Source: Anaerolineales bacterium UBA5797 | GTDB lineage: Bacteria; Chloroflexota; Anaerolineae; Anaerolineales; Villigracilaceae | NCBI GenBank assembly: GCA_002418205.1 | Contig: DIDP01000012.1 | Coordinates: 98,917 to 111,416, forward strand | Length of the DNA: 12,500 nucleotides | Direction: 5' to 3' | Part shown: one piece after another, positions 12,426 through 12,500 of the stretch | Layout: every line of letters starts with the position of its first letter | Numbering within the stretch: position 1 is the stretch's first letter | Made by a program: the position numbers and the translations under genes | The notes under the pieces: model-generated | Told to the model about the DNA's origin: nothing | The model's database searches: none | Seen by the model: only the letters and a program-made list of their open reading frames with translations

Positions 12426-12500
12426 TTATTCCAGGATTTTGGTGACAACACCGGCGCCGACGGTGAGACCACCTTCACGGATGGCGAACTTCGAGCCCTG
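12426..12500 (-). CDS. tuf: Elongation factor Tu, C-terminal end (truncated by window edge)
   Basis: Only the last 24 residues lie in the window: GSKFAIREGGLTVGAGVVTK followed by ILE and a TAA stop. This is the strongly conserved EF-Tu domain 3 C-terminus; many bacteria have RFAIREGGRTVGAGVV, so K and L here are minor variations. EF-Tu delivers aminoacyl-tRNA to the ribosome. The gene enters from the right edge and heads the visible rpmG, tRNA-Trp, secE, nusG, ribosomal protein series. Confidence 0.93.
   Translation of the reverse strand, partial: QGSKFAIREGGLTVGAGVVTKILE

Overview
The window looks like a chromosomal stretch of a Chloroflexota bacterium, most likely class Anaerolineae. This is an inference from gene content and style: moderate-to-high GC, a DUF2089/DUF4097 gene cluster, and a LexA with a GAAC-N4-GTTC operator. 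No sequence search could be run. Coding density is high. No CRISPR array, insertion sequence or prophage gene was seen, and no gene-free stretch exceeds about 215 bases.

Layout. Bases 1-2615 (+): a TetR-family regulator, a palindromic dispersed-repeat-like element, an extended short-chain dehydrogenase/epimerase, and a DegV-family fatty-acid-binding protein. They end at a hairpin shared with the convergent minus-strand genes. Bases 2709-6489 (-): a tight run read leftward from a consensus promoter at 6529-6556. It holds an MFS transporter, a DUF2089 zinc-ribbon/HTH regulator, a DUF4097 repeat protein, a two-TM protein and a small soluble protein. The last four each carry one copy of a short helical SHOCT-like module at one terminus. 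This is the least described part of the window and looks like a signalling or scaffold system. Bases 6644-8445 (+): a CorA-type metal transporter, then lexA with an SOS box inside its own promoter. Bases 8455-8490: a bidirectional terminator between lexA and rplL.

Bases 8507-12500 (-): the translation/transcription cluster, read leftward as tuf (3' end only), rpmG, tRNA-Trp, secE, nusG, rplK, rplA, rplJ, rplL. It is rich in RNA control elements. Two near-identical stem/asymmetric-loop structures precede rplK and rplA and look like ribosomal protein L1 operators. The rplJ leader holds a 12-bp attenuator hairpin with a U-tract and a mutually exclusive alternative helix. tRNA-Trp is flanked by two 10-bp hairpins. 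rpoBC, which commonly follow rplL, are absent: a terminator and the convergent lexA follow instead.

How the genes work together. The right half builds core machinery: SecE for translocation, NusG for elongation, and the L11, L1, L10, L7/L12 and L33 proteins, with feedback control visible in the leaders. lexA controls the SOS response and itself. The MFS-DUF2089-DUF4097 run is plausibly an envelope-linked response operon, but this is inferred only from domains and spacing.
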